A stretch of DNA of 64,000 bases from Paragyromitra xinjiangensis (lineage: Eukaryota > Ascomycota > Pezizomycetes > Pezizales > Discinaceae): positions 930,001 to 994,000 of the forward strand of contig JBCAMK010000005.1 in NCBI GenBank assembly GCA_038503065.1. The letters run 5' to 3'. The translations under genes were made by a program, and so were the position numbers. Below, in pieces: positions 46,456-58,068 of this stretch. The notes beneath the pieces are model-generated. The model was not told where the DNA came from and did no database searches. It saw nothing but the letters and a program-made list of their open reading frames with translations. Numbering within the stretch: the first letter of the stretch is position 1; each line of letters starts with the position of its first letter.

Positions 46456-47866
46456 TCAAATCTTCGCCGAGTCCGACAAAAGATGAAACCCATTAACAAC
46501 AGCAAGCGCAAGCTGATGCGCAATTGCCGTAGGCGGAGGAAGCCTCAAATCACCCTCCTTATGCCCCTCAGGGGCCGTATCATGAATCCCACCTTCCGCA
46601 CTCTCCAACGCCCTTCTCACCTCCTCAATTGGGAACCACCGGGCATCAGCCAATTCCGGATCGTGATGAAGCTCGATCTTATCTCCACCGGGGATAGCCT
46701 CACCGATAGCACCAATCATTAGGTTTGCTGGGTACGGCCATGGCTGGGTGGAATGGATGACGACGCGGCCAACACGGACGCCGGATTCTTCCCAGGTTTC
46801 ACGACGGACGGATTCTTCGAGGGATTCGGCGGGCTCGCAGAAGCCTGCTAGGGTTGAGTAGAAGTCGGTTGGCCAGCGGCGTTGACGGCCGAGGAGGAGG
46901 TGGGTGTGGGTTGGTGAGAGGATGGCCATTATTACGGTTGGGTCTAGAGGGTGTTAGTGGTGAGTGATAAATGGTGAATATGGGGTGGGGGCACATACCG
47001 GTTCGTGGGAACGCGATGTTGTGGACTCCCTTACGGGAGACGCATGGAGGACGTTCGTATGGTGGATCGTTGGGTGATTTCTGGAAGGCACGGTCGAAGG
47101 GAGGACAAGTTCGTTTAGTGCCTGCGTGGATGGAGATGGTTCTGGCACCGCAAGCGGAGCAGAATTGGTTGCGGCCGTTCCAGTCGAGGATACTGCGAGC
47201 ATGTGCTAGAATGGCCGCTGCATAGGGATTTTTGTTAGTCGCCACTTAAAGACCTGAGGGTGGTGGAAGGTATACCGTCTCCTGGTACCAAGCTCAGATC
47301 TATTCTGACTTTTCTGAATTCAGCCCCTTCTTTCTTGGTTGCTTCTTCTGCAATGGCTTCTGCTTTCTCACGATAGCTTTCTTTCGGAGTTACATCTAGC
47401 GCGAAATATGGCTGTCCTTGATATTTCCCTTTCTCGCTAGCATATTCAAAGACTTCTGGCTTTTTCTCATCGAGGCCGAGGAAGACTAATGTAGGGATCT
47501 CAGTGCGTGAATCATAAGCTTCGATGATCTTCTCTTCTTCGAAATCAAAGGGCTGTCCAATGAGGGAAGAAACGGCAGGATAGTCAACCCACGCGAGATT
47601 GGTAGCAGAGGAGGCGAGGGGCTCAAGATCACGGAGGAGGAGGATTCTGGAGGCGGGGAGAGCGGCACGGAGGAATGGATTAGATGCACGGAGGAAGGAG
47701 ACGCGGTTGAGAGGGGAGCCTGGCGGGGTAGTTAGTAAAAGTGTTTTTGAGGCTTTGAGAGGGAGTGATTTTTACCAGCGAAGTAGTTCACTACCTCACG
47801 ACCGAATTTACGTGAGAGCATTGAGTCTGGATAGTCAGCCCCTTCGGCGTTGTAGGGAGTAGTCAT
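46456..47866 (-). CDS. NPY1: NADH pyrophosphatase (Nudix, zinc-ribbon type)
   Basis: Hydrolyses NADH, and more weakly NAD-type dinucleotides, to nicotinamide mononucleotide and AMP, and may act on NAD-capped RNA as the NudC/NUDT12 family does. Four exons, 47866-47776, 47719-47276, 47217-46999 and 46943-46456, give 413 residues. The N-terminus has the family block SPLNRVSFLR. A zinc ribbon begins FCSACG near residue 197, with later cysteines in RTCPP and PPCVS; the stretch between these is longer than usual. SRKGVHNIAFPRTDPTVIM leads into the Nudix domain. The Nudix box near residues 282-304 fits the consensus: GFCEPAESLEES then RRETWEESGV. The C-terminus is AKI, which fits a relaxed peroxisomal PTS1 signal, as expected for peroxisomal fungal members. 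Convergent with CTK1. Confidence 0.95.
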
Positions 47867-50735
47867 GACTGTGATTTAGAGATTATGTAGGATTTTCAGG
47901 GCGTCCGAGGATCACGATTTAGTTACTCTCTCACGATCGCCTTCTTTGTCCTGTTGGATATATAATTCTACAGAAATAAGAGATGGATTTCCTAGGGAGG
48001 AAGGAAATCGGTACCTTTTGTATGTCAGTCCCTGTTCCCCCACTGCACCACTCCCAAATTAAACCGCCGCCGTCTGTTGACTGTACATCGTGCATGCTGA
48101 GAAATAGCAATTGCACCATCCACAACTGTAATCATATCGCCGCAAAGGTTTGCTTTCATCCGAGGCTCAAAGTGCATTTCTAATCGCGTCTTCAACAAAC
48201 CCCGCCCGTCGCTTATCGCCGTGGTCATGTGATAGCTTCATGGCACAGCACTCGGCTTAGAAGAGGTCTTGGCGGTGGGCTTGCGTTAAAGCTGGCGACA
48301 GTAGACGACGTCTGCTAAAGACAACGACACACCACTCCGCACCACTACAGTCGTCCCTCGCTTTACTCTCATGTCTGGCCATCCCCTTCGTCATCCTTAT
48401 CGTTTGTCCTGTGGTCGCTAAGGATCTATTCCACTTCTGCAAGAGGAACATTTCATTTCAATGCTCTCGTCTTTAGCTGCTCGAGAGCTCCATCTTTTTT
48501 TTGTTCCCGTATTCTAGACTAACTCGGTGTCACCAACAAGCTCGTTTATCATGCTACGCTCAACCCCTTCGTGTGGTCCGAGGATACTTGTATCACCCAT
48601 TGTCGGGAGAAGCGAAACTTTGACTTCATACTTTTAATTCTCAGGGCCTATGCAACCTCCCGACCATTGTCTCCTCCCCATTCATAGGGGATACTGCGGT
48701 GGAAAATTAACTCATATTCAGCCGTTTGGCCTATAAGGGACAAGTAAACGGGAGGTGTTCTGACTTATTCTCTATCGCTCGCACTCGAGAAATTGGCCTT
48801 TACGCCAGGATCCATTATCCACAAGTATCAATTCTGGAAACCTTTTTGGCAGTCTTTCGTCTCCATTCTTTATATCTTTACAGCGAGTACTGGTTATTTT
48901 TCCAGTCTAAGGTATGCTCTTCATCGGGGCACTAACTACTTCAAGTTCTCCCCCCACCTCACTTTCCATGGCTCCTTGTCATAGCTGATGCTTCCCTCCT
49001 AAAAGATATTCCCCCTGTTTCCACGCTATTACTCCGGATTTCCTGTTGAACATACTGAGATCGATCTCGACTATACAATCCATGAAAAACAGCTCAAAGA
49101 GACCTTCGATACACCAACCCCCCCCATTCACCGCACTAAGAGGGTAGCTCACGACTAATGAAGAATGAAACAAGACAACACATTCATAGCCAATGTTGGT
49201 AAATGCACTAGATACTTCTCGTGTCATATCACTTTCACCCCGCATTGCCTTTTGATATGGATGCTGGCGCCTTCTCGTAGATTATCTCATTCAAGAAGAA
49301 CTGTTTCATTCATACTGGTGAGGCAACACATTGCCATCTCCAACAGTACGCCAGCGAGAAACCATTGAATTAGCTGCATTTATTAGGTACACCTAAACTA
49401 CTACACTTCCATGCCAAACCCTTACCCACAATTCATTTCAGGTGATGGAGAAACCCCCTACTGCAGTTTGTTACTGACGAATTCTCAGTTTTCTTATAGA
49501 TTCCCTTTAGCGTGTGTAGCTTTCCAAGACAGATATTCCGCCACATTACAAGATGAAATGGGAAATTACGATACAACCCTAACAGACATTTGGAATTATC
49601 TTTCACCCGGAAACCCACTCTGGGTCATCCCCACTACAAAATCGACCTCACTTCTTCAACGCTCCTAATGATTCCACATCGTCAAGTGTGTTTTATTCTG
49701 TCATTCGGTAATTTTAGTACGAATCCTGTTGTCAGGAGGCTGTTTTGAGCGAGATACTAGTATTCTAACCTACGTAAGTGCCGATTTTCCAGATTTACCC
49801 GGCTTTTTTCTCTCCAGCACGGTCTCGCGTTATAGGTCCTTACGCTTTGGTTCGGTTAAGGGGATAAGGGCATTTTTCGGTTTTTAAAGAGTCGAGAGGC
49901 CACCGTACCGTAAAATCTCAGAAGTAACGAACGGGCCTGGACTGAGACAGCAGGAGAATACCATGTTGGCACTGGCTAATCGACCGTTGAGGTTCACTAC
50001 AACATGTGAAGGGCGCCAGGTTCAACCAGAACTGCCTTGAGGAGAGTGATCACTTTGCCCCTCTAACCAGTGACGGCGCGGTATTATCCTGCTGTCCCAG
50101 TCCAGACCCGCTACTTCTGAGGTTTTACGGTATTCATACTTAACAACGTCTCGGTTGTTTTTTTGGGGAACAACCATCGACGGAGTGCTCATGTGGATGA
50201 GTTGGGTACTTATACCACGTGTGCTTGACCGCCTATCATGATTGGTTACTTCATTCGGTAACGTCCGATACGGCACATTACCTTTGGTAGGTTTCATTGA
50301 GGGTTTGAAACCATAACTTGGTTCGGATTACCACAGATCCATCTTGCCCTATCAAAAGCAAGGTAGTGGAGTAGCATCTAGACCCAGAAAGTTTGGAAAT
50401 TGTGGAAAATACTGGTCTTGGAAAAGGAAGGTTTTAGGGTATGTCTAGGAGAGAAACTCTGCTAGGTAGAAACCCTAGAGCAATCATATTGGCTTGTTTT
50501 TCTGACTGCGGGTCTCTGTTTGGGACAGCCGAGTGATTTCTTATGTTCGGAGAGTCGAACACAAAGCCCCGAAAATCAGCATAACCAAAAAGCTAAAAGA
50601 TCATATACCCACCACCATTAAATCTTCCCAGACCAAAGTTCTGACTAGTGCCATCTGATCGCACATATAAGCCTTATCAAATCACTACAATCGACCTAAT
50701 TATTACACATTATTCTCACGAAAAAATAGGTGTCC
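47867..50735. other. 2.9-kb gene-poor stretch with an inverted-repeat element
   Basis: 47867-48500 would be the promoter side of the NADH pyrophosphatase gene. No supported open frame in 48500-49900. A TA-flanked inverted-repeat element sits at 49908-50130. 50340-50735 leads to the 3' end of the zinc-finger gene. Confidence 0.5.
49908..50130. mobile_element. MITE-like element with about 72-base inverted arms and TA flanks
   Basis: The left arm begins CCGTAAAATCTCAGAAGTA and the right arm, read on the other strand, begins CCGTAAAACCTCAGAAGTA. Similarity continues through CTGGACTG, GACAGCAGGA, AATACC and CACTGG, for about 72 bases with a few changes and one 4-base gap. The element is flanked by TA on both sides (49906-49907 and 50131-50132), the target duplication of Tc1/mariner-type transposons. 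It is 223 bases long and has no coding capacity. Confidence 0.75.
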
Positions 50736-51767
50736 TTAGCGTATCAACCGCATATCCGCAAACCCTAGCTCCCTCAATCTCCTATTAACAAGCCCCATCG
50801 CCTTCCGAAAAGTGTTCTTCCTGCCCTTACAAGCTCCACTCTCCAGGTGCTGCGCCAACCCACTCAATGTCGAGAAATTCTTTAATTTGCCATTCCCACG
50901 GAGATGAGAGGGTACAAGAGGGAGGGGACAGTGGTAGATCTTGGGCGAATGGGCTGGCGAGTATATGTGGGTCCTTAGGCTCTGGGGGTTTGAGAATTTC
51001 CGACCGCAGATCGGACAGGAGCACTTGCCAGACATTCGACCTAAGATCCTATCATCAACGCTATAGGTAGGGTTGACGATATCCGAGGATCTGGGTGAAA
51101 AGCCGCCGTAAATGCTAGAAGTTGGGGCATATCTCATGATATCGCCCGAGGAGGAGGAGAAGGAGGAGGATGAATTCCAGTCGCTGGCTCCCCCCATAAG
51201 CAAGTTCCCTTGAATCCTCGCTCCTGAGTTTTGGGATGTGATGATATCTCCAGTATCCCTCTCCAAAATCATTTGATCGATTCTCCTTCTCGTTATACCC
51301 GATGAACAAGCCCCACTCTCAAAATGGTGTAACATAGCGGATGGAGACGAAAAGCGTTTATTGCAGCTACCCCCGGAGATACACTTCACGTCTTGGATTA
51401 GTGGGTGGTGAATAACCGAGGCAAGATGTTTACGAAGCGCTTCATTGTCTCCAAACTGCCTATTACATTTCTGACAGAAAAATCGAGCTCTTGCTGATCT
51501 CTGGGGCTTGTGCGCTTTGTCTTTGAGATGCTGTTGGAGAGCAGTCTTGTTGCTGAAGTTTCGATCGCAGTCATAACATGAATAAGTGGGTCGATGGATT
51601 GATGAGTTACGGTGCTGGGTGAGAGCGCTTTTGGAGACAAAGTCTCGGTTGCATTCGCGGCAGCGAAAACGCGCGATAGCATGGATAGATGAGGACAGAT
51701 GCTGGGTTAATGCTGCTTGGTTGGTGAATGCGCGGTTACAATCGCGACATGATTTTTTCTTAGCCAT
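50736..51767 (-). CDS. C2H2 zinc-finger protein with six or seven fingers
   Basis: Single exon of 343 residues from ATG at 51767 (MAKKKSCRDCNRAF); the in-frame codon further upstream is GTG and is not used. Four tandem fingers lie at about residues 6-110, each of the form C-x2-C-NR-x-F-x(6)-AL-x2-H-x(4-6)-H: CRDC, CREC, CYDC and CQKC. A fifth starts GGSCNKRF and ends HHFESGAC. After a Ser-rich linker come CPICGRKFSNPQSLRTH and a last degenerate finger ending QHLESGAC. Spacing and the long H-x-H gaps (HLASVIH) resemble fungal finger proteins that may bind nucleic acid, but the target is unknown. A decayed copy lies at 12060-12975. Confidence 0.85.
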   Translation of the reverse strand: MAKKKSCRDCNRAFTNQAALTQHLSSSIHAIARFRCRECNRDFVSKSALTQHRNSSIHRPTYSCYDCDRNFSNKTALQQHLKDKAHKPQRSARARFFCQKCNRQFGDNEALRKHLASVIHHPLIQDVKCISGGSCNKRFSSPSAMLHHFESGACSSGITRRRIDQMILERDTGDIITSQNSGARIQGNLLMGGASDWNSSSSFSSSSGDIMRYAPTSSIYGGFSPRSSDIVNPTYSVDDRILGRMSGKCSCPICGRKFSNPQSLRTHIYSPAHSPKIYHCPLPLVPSHLRGNGKLKNFSTLSGLAQHLESGACKGRKNTFRKAMGLVNRRLRELGFADMRLIR

Positions 51768-52552
51768 GTTGTAGAAGACCAAGTATTCTGTTATTTTAGC
51801 TAGCACCTTTGATGGGGTTGGTAATGCTGAGAATGTTACATTTTACACCAAGGAGAAGTCCAACGAAGGAATTACCGAACCAATTTTCGCTGGGAAAATC
51901 GCTGCGGTGTAATAAAGTACCTCAAGTAGCAGGGTAAAGATGGCAGGAGTTCTGCATTGTTATAATAGACCCTGGGGACTGGAGTATATATATGTACTGA
52001 TGTCACCCTAACCCTGAATTCAGGCAGCCATAGCTTTACTATCAGTAATCATCAGATCTGCTTCCTATTCCGTTTGTTATTATCTTCGGTTGACATTAAG
52101 ACACTTTGCCTATTTTGTCGCGCATATTCGACTTGCTTCCGAGACGGCTACACACCTGCTATGAACACCCGAGTAGCCACCTATTTTTATAATTCTTGGG
52201 ACGGAGAACTAATGAAACTAGCTACCGGGTTCCCCTGCTCGCCTCGCCATTTTTCTTCGGGGGATCCTGGAATCTTGGTAAGGGAGAGGAAAGTGAATGG
52301 GCGATATGTTTGGGAAAGAGACATTAGGGTAGGCGCTCTAATACACAACATCTCTGATATCTGAAATAATATGGTAAATTTCAGTAGAAGATAATACAAA
52401 GGCTTCAAAGCTGCATACGTAGCTTATATCTATGCTTGGGCTTGACCCTTTAACAGTAGTGGTATTCGAGTGACACAGTGTGATCAAATTGTTTATAGCA
52501 TACAAACCAAGATGTATAAGAAAGGCAGAGACGATTTCAAACAGGGGATCTT
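51768..52552. other. Spacer with a possible lectin-like relic
   Basis: 785 bases. The left part is the promoter side of the zinc-finger gene. 52158-52364 (+) is a protein-like open frame listed separately. Confidence 0.45.
52158..52364 (+). pseudogene. Protein-like fragment, possibly one blade of a decayed lectin-type beta-propeller
   Basis: An open frame starts at MNTRVATYFYNSWDGELMKL, continues to GRYVWERDIRVGAL and stops at TGA 52362-52364. The pattern RV-x-YFY-x-S-x-DGEL followed by W-x(n)-VG-x-L recalls blades of fungal fucose-binding lectins. Only one blade is present. A fragment with similar wording lies near 61004-61327. The assignment is a guess from pattern. Confidence 0.25.
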
Positions 52553-54222
52553 TCATAACCATCCAAAAAGCAACTGTTCCAGATTCTTTCTTCTTTCTCC
52601 GACTATTTTCATATATCCTGCATTCACTACCCCCTTTTCCGTGATGTACCCGTCAACAAGTTTGTTCCGGACAAGCTCAAAGTAGCCGTTCATCACATGA
52701 ACTCTTTCATGGTTCGCCTCTAGAATTTCTCTTGCCTCTTCCCCCCAAGCTGCCGTCATCTCCCCAGGATCGTTCTCTTCCCCAGTTACGCCTTCGTAGA
52801 TATCCTGTATGACAACTTTACTAGTTTGCGAAACCACCAGTAACGGAACGTCGAAACGGCTCGCTAGTAACGCAGCAGCGAGCGAACCTGTCTTGTTCCA
52901 CAAATGGCCATCACGGTATATCTTGTCGGCCCCGAGTAGAACATGGGTTACAAAAGGAAGGTGAAAGGCAATGCTTGCGTCAGGCACAATCTCGAGCTCA
53001 CCCAGGCGTGACGACTTGGGGAGATTTTGAAGCAGCTTTACTGCAAGGGAGACACCTTCATATAATGGACGTGATTCAAGGATCGTCAAACGGACCGTAA
53101 CGGGAAGATCGGGGTTTGTGAGAATTCGGTATAGGCAATAGAAAAGCGTTGAGGAGTTGGAAAGCGTTAGGATGTGAAGTCGGTGGCACGGCCTATCATC
53201 GGTGGGATCCATCTCACGGTCGAGAGACTTGAAACCTTCGTTCATGAAGTATTCGGCGAAGCGGTCGCACAAAGCATTGAGTGTGCTTGATTCTTTCTGG
53301 ATATGCGAATCTATAGTTGTTTTGGCGGCTAACGCAAACTCATCCACGGGGGCTGGGTTGAAAGACCGTTTGCGATCGGAATGGATGCGGTGAATATCCT
53401 CCAGTGCAGAGATAACAGCACTCTCTATCGCTGCCCCTAACCTTAGCTACTTATACTATAAATCTAATGTCGAACAGAAAGCCACCCAGAGACATTCTGG
53501 CATACCTGCACTCATGGCGGGCCTCCCATTCTTTGCAATATGCCACCCAACAACCAAGATTTCTTCCCATATGTCGTCTGGACTAAAATCTCTCCAATAG
53601 TCTTCATCAAAAAATCTCCTCAAGATCCCTAATCCCTCGAGCGCAAGTTCCCTCGCCCCATTGACATGGTCCTCCTTCAACCGGCCCAATCCAGCATCCA
53701 AATATGGCATCAGCCAAACCCTCTTCCAAGCTTTCTCCAGATTTGGCACCGTGTTCTGATCCGCAATCTCCTCGGGTTTAATCCATTTATACTCCGTATG
53801 CTCCCAATCGATCTTCATCTTTCTAAGTACCTCATCCTCCTCTTCCGTTGAGTTCGCGGAAAGTATAAACAGGAACGGATGAACTTTCCATTGAGTGCTC
53901 AGATCCTTGTCGATAAAAGTCAACGTAGGCCCCGGGCGGACCAACTCGAGAAGTGGTGGTTTGAGCTGTATCTCTTCATATAGCTCTGTATATGCCCTAA
54001 AGACAGGGTCCTCGTTATTCTCGATTGAACCGCTGATACAGGCCCAGTGATTTCTGTTCACCCCATTGCACCTCAGCTAGGTAATTCGGGTATCGGTGTA
54101 TGTGAAGCTACTAACTTGTAAGCGTTGACTTTACCACTGCGTTTTAGAAGCAGTAGTTCTGCGTCATGTGGGCGACTGCGAATAACGAAGCAGGTTACCA
54201 CAGGACAGGTTCTCGCCGACAT
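52553..54222 (-). CDS. Nudix hydrolase fused to an eIF2B-alpha/ribose-bisphosphate-isomerase-like domain
   Basis: Three exons, 54222-54116, 54053-53506 and 53430-52553, give 510 residues. The N-terminal half is a Nudix domain: CPVVTCFVIRS strand, LLLLKRSGKVNAY, then ACISGSIENNEDP. The Nudix box is degenerate: the helix reads AYTELYEEIQL, so the usual Arg before the first Glu is Thr and the usual Gly is Gln, although the ELYEE glutamates remain. From about residue 219 the protein is eIF2B-alpha-like: TTIDSHIQKESSTLNA, ILTLSNSSTL, TILESRPLYEG, HVLLGADKIYRDGHLWNKTGS and VSQTSKV. The GADKIY-type motif is typical of eIF2B regulatory subunits and archaeal ribose-1,5-bisphosphate isomerases. The fusion suggests sugar-phosphate or nucleotide metabolism rather than translation initiation. 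Fusions of this kind are known in ascomycetes; the substrate is unknown. Confidence 0.9.
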
Positions 54223-55646
54223 TTCTTGTTGACCCCCAATTGATCAGGTTGTTTGAGTTTTGCGCTTTGTTGTAAATACCGTCTTGGAAACGGTGATGTT
54301 AAAGCGCACACAATGACGTCCATACCTCCTCACTAAACTATTGCGATGTGAGCTTGTGAAACCGGAAAGCATCCGGAGTGCCAGCGGCTTCTACGAGGCA
54401 TATTTAGAAGTTTTCAAAAACACCTCAATTGGAATATCCAGAGCTTCCTTTATGTTACTCCGTGCTCTCGGTAGTCGTCACATATATGCGATTGTTCGAA
54501 CCTCCTCTAAGCCTTTAGAAGCTTGGAGTTTTGTTCCGTCCTGCCAACGAGATAAATACTAGTGACGTCAACTCAATATTCCCCTCGGCCTTATCGACCC
54601 GAGCCTTGACTGTATTCACTGTGGCTAATTTGCAGGGGTCGTGTTGTAATTAACTAGTTGATATGATAGTGGTGTGATTTTGGTACACAATTGCAACAAT
54701 AGGCGACATGCATAAACATACTGAAAGTGTTCATGCTTGAGGATGATTGGTCCTTTCACTGATCCTCCTGGATAGTAGTGAAAAGGCCACAATTAACAGT
54801 GCCACAACCATCCTTTAGGTATGTAGATTGAGAGAAAGTTAAGGATTGGTGGAAGAGATTTGTGCAACTACATTTATATACTTATACGAGAATTTATAAT
54901 AGCCTAGCATATGCACCACTCACTTGCAAATTTCAAACTGGTCATATATCAAGGAGTCACGCATCACCGTGGTACCAAATCCCCAGGATATTCACGGCTT
55001 CCGAATCCCGCCAACCCGGTAGATTATAAACTTTTGTACATGCCCATGCCCGCCTACCCAGCCCACAATCACAGCCGTTTCACATATGAGATACCTAGAT
55101 ACTATCAAACCAAGTATCTACTTAGTAAACCCGCCCGTAAAAAAAAAGGCAGACACAAAATGCTCCTTCCTTATGCCCTCGAAACGAAAATAATATCGAA
55201 GAACCCCATGGCCCAAACAAAACCCAAAAAAAAAAAAGGAAATGATATAAAAACAAATAAACAAAACCCCACGCCGCTGAATGACAGGAAAATCCCGAGT
55301 TGCCGTTGCCTTCTCCATACCGTCCCGAAGTTCCGTTTTCTCCCGGCCCGTAGATCCCACCCCTCTCTCGGCCATCAAACTATCGGCCCGTAAATACCGT
55401 GATGATAGTGATGATAGTAGTGAATCTCCTTAGATGTGTTCAAATTTTCCTAGTACACCCCGGCCCAAATACCCCCATGCTGAACGAGAAAGCAAAAAAA
55501 AGGTAAAAAGGAGCTGGAAACCAGGAGAGCCATTAACAGCCATCATACTGGTTTGATGTTGTAGTTTTCGCTATTACTGCGGTTTTTCTCTTTCATTTCC
55601 GCCCCCCCCCTCTGAACATTTATCCCTCCTCTAATCCCACGGTCCC
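54223..55646. other. 1.4-kb gene-free spacer
   Basis: 54223-54900 is upstream of the Nudix fusion gene. From 55140 to 55620 there are A-rich runs and T-rich pieces consistent with the 3' region of the transporter gene. The 160-codon frame starting at 54911 (+) is low complexity and not supported. Confidence 0.5.
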
Positions 55647-57563
55647 TCACGACCTAGACGCCCCATAACTACCCGCCAACTCCAACTGATGATGTTCAAC
55701 CTCCTCCTCTGCCACCCTCTTCACAACCCCATACTCATCCATGAACCCCTCAGTACTGCTAACCCCCACATGAGCAATTTGCACCTCCGCAGCAATCTGC
55801 CCAATCGTCTCTTCATCAATCTCCTCCGCCTCCACCTCAGGATGATGCACATCAAACTGATCCGGCAACATCCAAAGCGACTGAACCCCACCCAACACAC
55901 AAACCCCAGCATTAACCCACCAAGCTAACCCAACCACCCCTATATCTAATCCTTTCGCGTAGATCAGACCTGTAACGGTTGGTCCGAACGCACGGAAGAT
56001 ACTAGCGGTAGATGCGGCCATACCGTTGATAGTCCCGAGGACGAGGAGGGATGGTGCGGCGTTGGTGAGGAGGATGGCGTTGCACGGGTATGCGAGGATG
56101 CTGAAGAGGATTTTGATGAAGAGGACGAAGTAGACTCCGATCATGCTGTATTCTGTGGGAAGGAAGTTGAGGTATGGGACGATGATGTAGGCTACTGGGT
56201 AGATGATCATGCAGAAGCGGTAGACTTTTAGGGATCCGAAGTATTCGACTAGAGGTGGGAATACAAGGAATTGTAAGGTCATGGAAATGATACCCTGGAT
56301 GGTGAGTATGAACCCGATCGTGCGAGTGCTGAGCCCGAACCCCCCAACGAACCTGAAAAGATGGTGGGGAGGCTCATCTGCAGGTGGGGTGCAAAGGAAT
56401 ACGGGGAATAGCTGCTCAAACCCCATCGTGTGGTAGGCGAGGATCCCGTATGAGATTATAAGGTGGATTACTGGGAGTGTAAAAGCCTTCACTGCTGCTG
56501 GTGGCTTTTTAGCCTTCTTTTGAATACTAGACACTGGTTTGTTAAAAGCCCCATAACCCTCCGCTTCATCCGACCTTTCGTCTACCAGTAATCTTTGAGA
56601 TTCGGAGGGGGAATTAGGAGGTGAGCTATATCTGTTTGGCCCTTCGAACTTGCTACTATCACGGCCCCTACGTTTAAAGAAAGCGATTATCTTTCGGCCA
56701 GCAATAGTACCAACATCAGGTTTCTCCTTTAGAACTCCGTGGGTCTCTTCTAGGAATAGGATCCCAATCACGATCCCAAAAACTAGGATGCATGCTGAGA
56801 CCAGGTTCGGCAACAAGTAAGGGTACTTCGACAAGAGCCCGCCTGGAGGAAATATATTAGGATACCCAGTAGTAGGCTCCGCTAAAAGCCCACCAAGAGC
56901 TGGCCCGATGATAGATCTATCCAATAATCAGATTTGTACTGTAGAAAGCATAGTAATGAAACATACCCTAAGCACCAAATAAACGGCATCACAGCATACG
57001 CTCTAGGCTGCTGCTCCCTCTCAGTTACTAGCTCTGCGACAGTGGTCTGAATAACACCGATGTTCCCATTTAATGCACCTCCAACAGCCCTCGCTAATAG
57101 AGCTACCGGAAAAGACGTTGCAAATCCAAACATCAGCATACTCAGCATAGTCCCAATCAATCCCATGATTAAAACTGGCTTTCTCCCATATTTGTCAGAG
57201 ATCCGACCCCACATCATGCCCGTAGTAAATTCAGCAAATGCAAAAGCTGAAGTGACTAGTCCAGCATAAACGGCGATTTCATTATCATTTTTCTAGAGAA
57301 ATTCGTCAGTAACTCGACCCACCAAGCAAGAGCATGTTTAGTAACGTACAGCTGTGCCGAAAGATTCAATCATGTAATAGATGTATGGGAAGATTGAGCA
57401 AAACGCGATGGGCTCGCAAATCCTGCATAATGCTGATTTTTCTGTTAGTGATTAGCAGTGAAAAAAATTGATACGGTCCAAACCCACAAAGAACAAACAA
57501 CTGCTGAACTGGAAGCGGTTTTGGTTTCGGTTTCTTAGCCCCATTAGATTGTGTTCCTGTCAT
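55647..57563 (-). CDS. Major facilitator superfamily transporter (DHA1/ZIFL-like)
   Basis: Four exons, 57563-57484, 57422-57350, 57292-56967 and 56916-55647, give 582 residues. A soluble basic head (KKPKPKPLPVQQ) precedes TM1. Family marks are CEPIAFCSIFPYIYYM in TM1, the loop 2-3 motif MMWGRISDKYGRKPVLI, RAVGGALNGNIGVIQT in TM4, and SIIGPALGGLLAEP in TM5. A long cytosolic loop with SSPPNSPSESQRLLVDE separates the two halves. The second half continues to TM12 and ends in an acidic tail. It resembles the fungal YCR023C/ZINC-INDUCED FACILITATOR-like proton antiporters. Likely vacuolar or plasma membrane; the substrate cannot be read from sequence. The first donor GTTTGG is non-ideal but is the only phase-consistent choice. 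Confidence 0.88.
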
Positions 57564-57992
57564 TATTATATTGACTTTCCCCTCAACTCTTCGTGACCTC
57601 GGTGCTTTGGAATCCCCGGAAATCGGATCCTTAAAAGTAAAATGGCCGAACGGAGGATGCAGACACCGAAATACCCGAAGCTATGCACAGGGTAATTGGG
57701 GGCGAGAGAGAAGGAAAATGAGGGGAGAAGAAAAGGACAATTATATATATATATGGTAAGAAATCACCAACCCGGCTGGCCATGGTTATGGGCTTACAGC
57801 TAATCTTCTCTTTGTCAACAGCTATTATTTTTCACAATTGCTGTGCCTCTTCAACCCGCGAATTTTCTAAAGACGGCAGCTACTAGCGAGTAATTGTACA
57901 GATAAGGGTCCACGATGGACATTCAGTATAGGTCAATGACGGGAGCCACGCATGGGTGGTACTGTTAGTGTCTAGGCTGGTGGAGTAAATGG

Positions 57993-58068
57993 TGGCTGGA
58001 ATCTGACTTTAGCCGGATCGCGGCCCGACAGTCCGGCTACTGCTAAAGTCCCCCACTCGAATCCAGCG
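57993..58068. repeat. Imperfect inverted repeat in the transporter upstream region
   Basis: TAGCCGGA near 58009-58016 pairs with TCCGGCTA near 58032-58039. An overlapping outer pair GACTTTAGC/GCTAAAGTC and GCTGGAATC/GAATCCAGC extends the symmetry. It lies 430-500 bases upstream of the transporter ATG, so it could be a regulatory site or a small element remnant. Confidence 0.5.

Noticed and set aside
54911..55393. 160-codon + strand frame rich in Lys and Pro
   Set aside because: Driven by A-runs in the likely 3' region of the transporter gene; low complexity.
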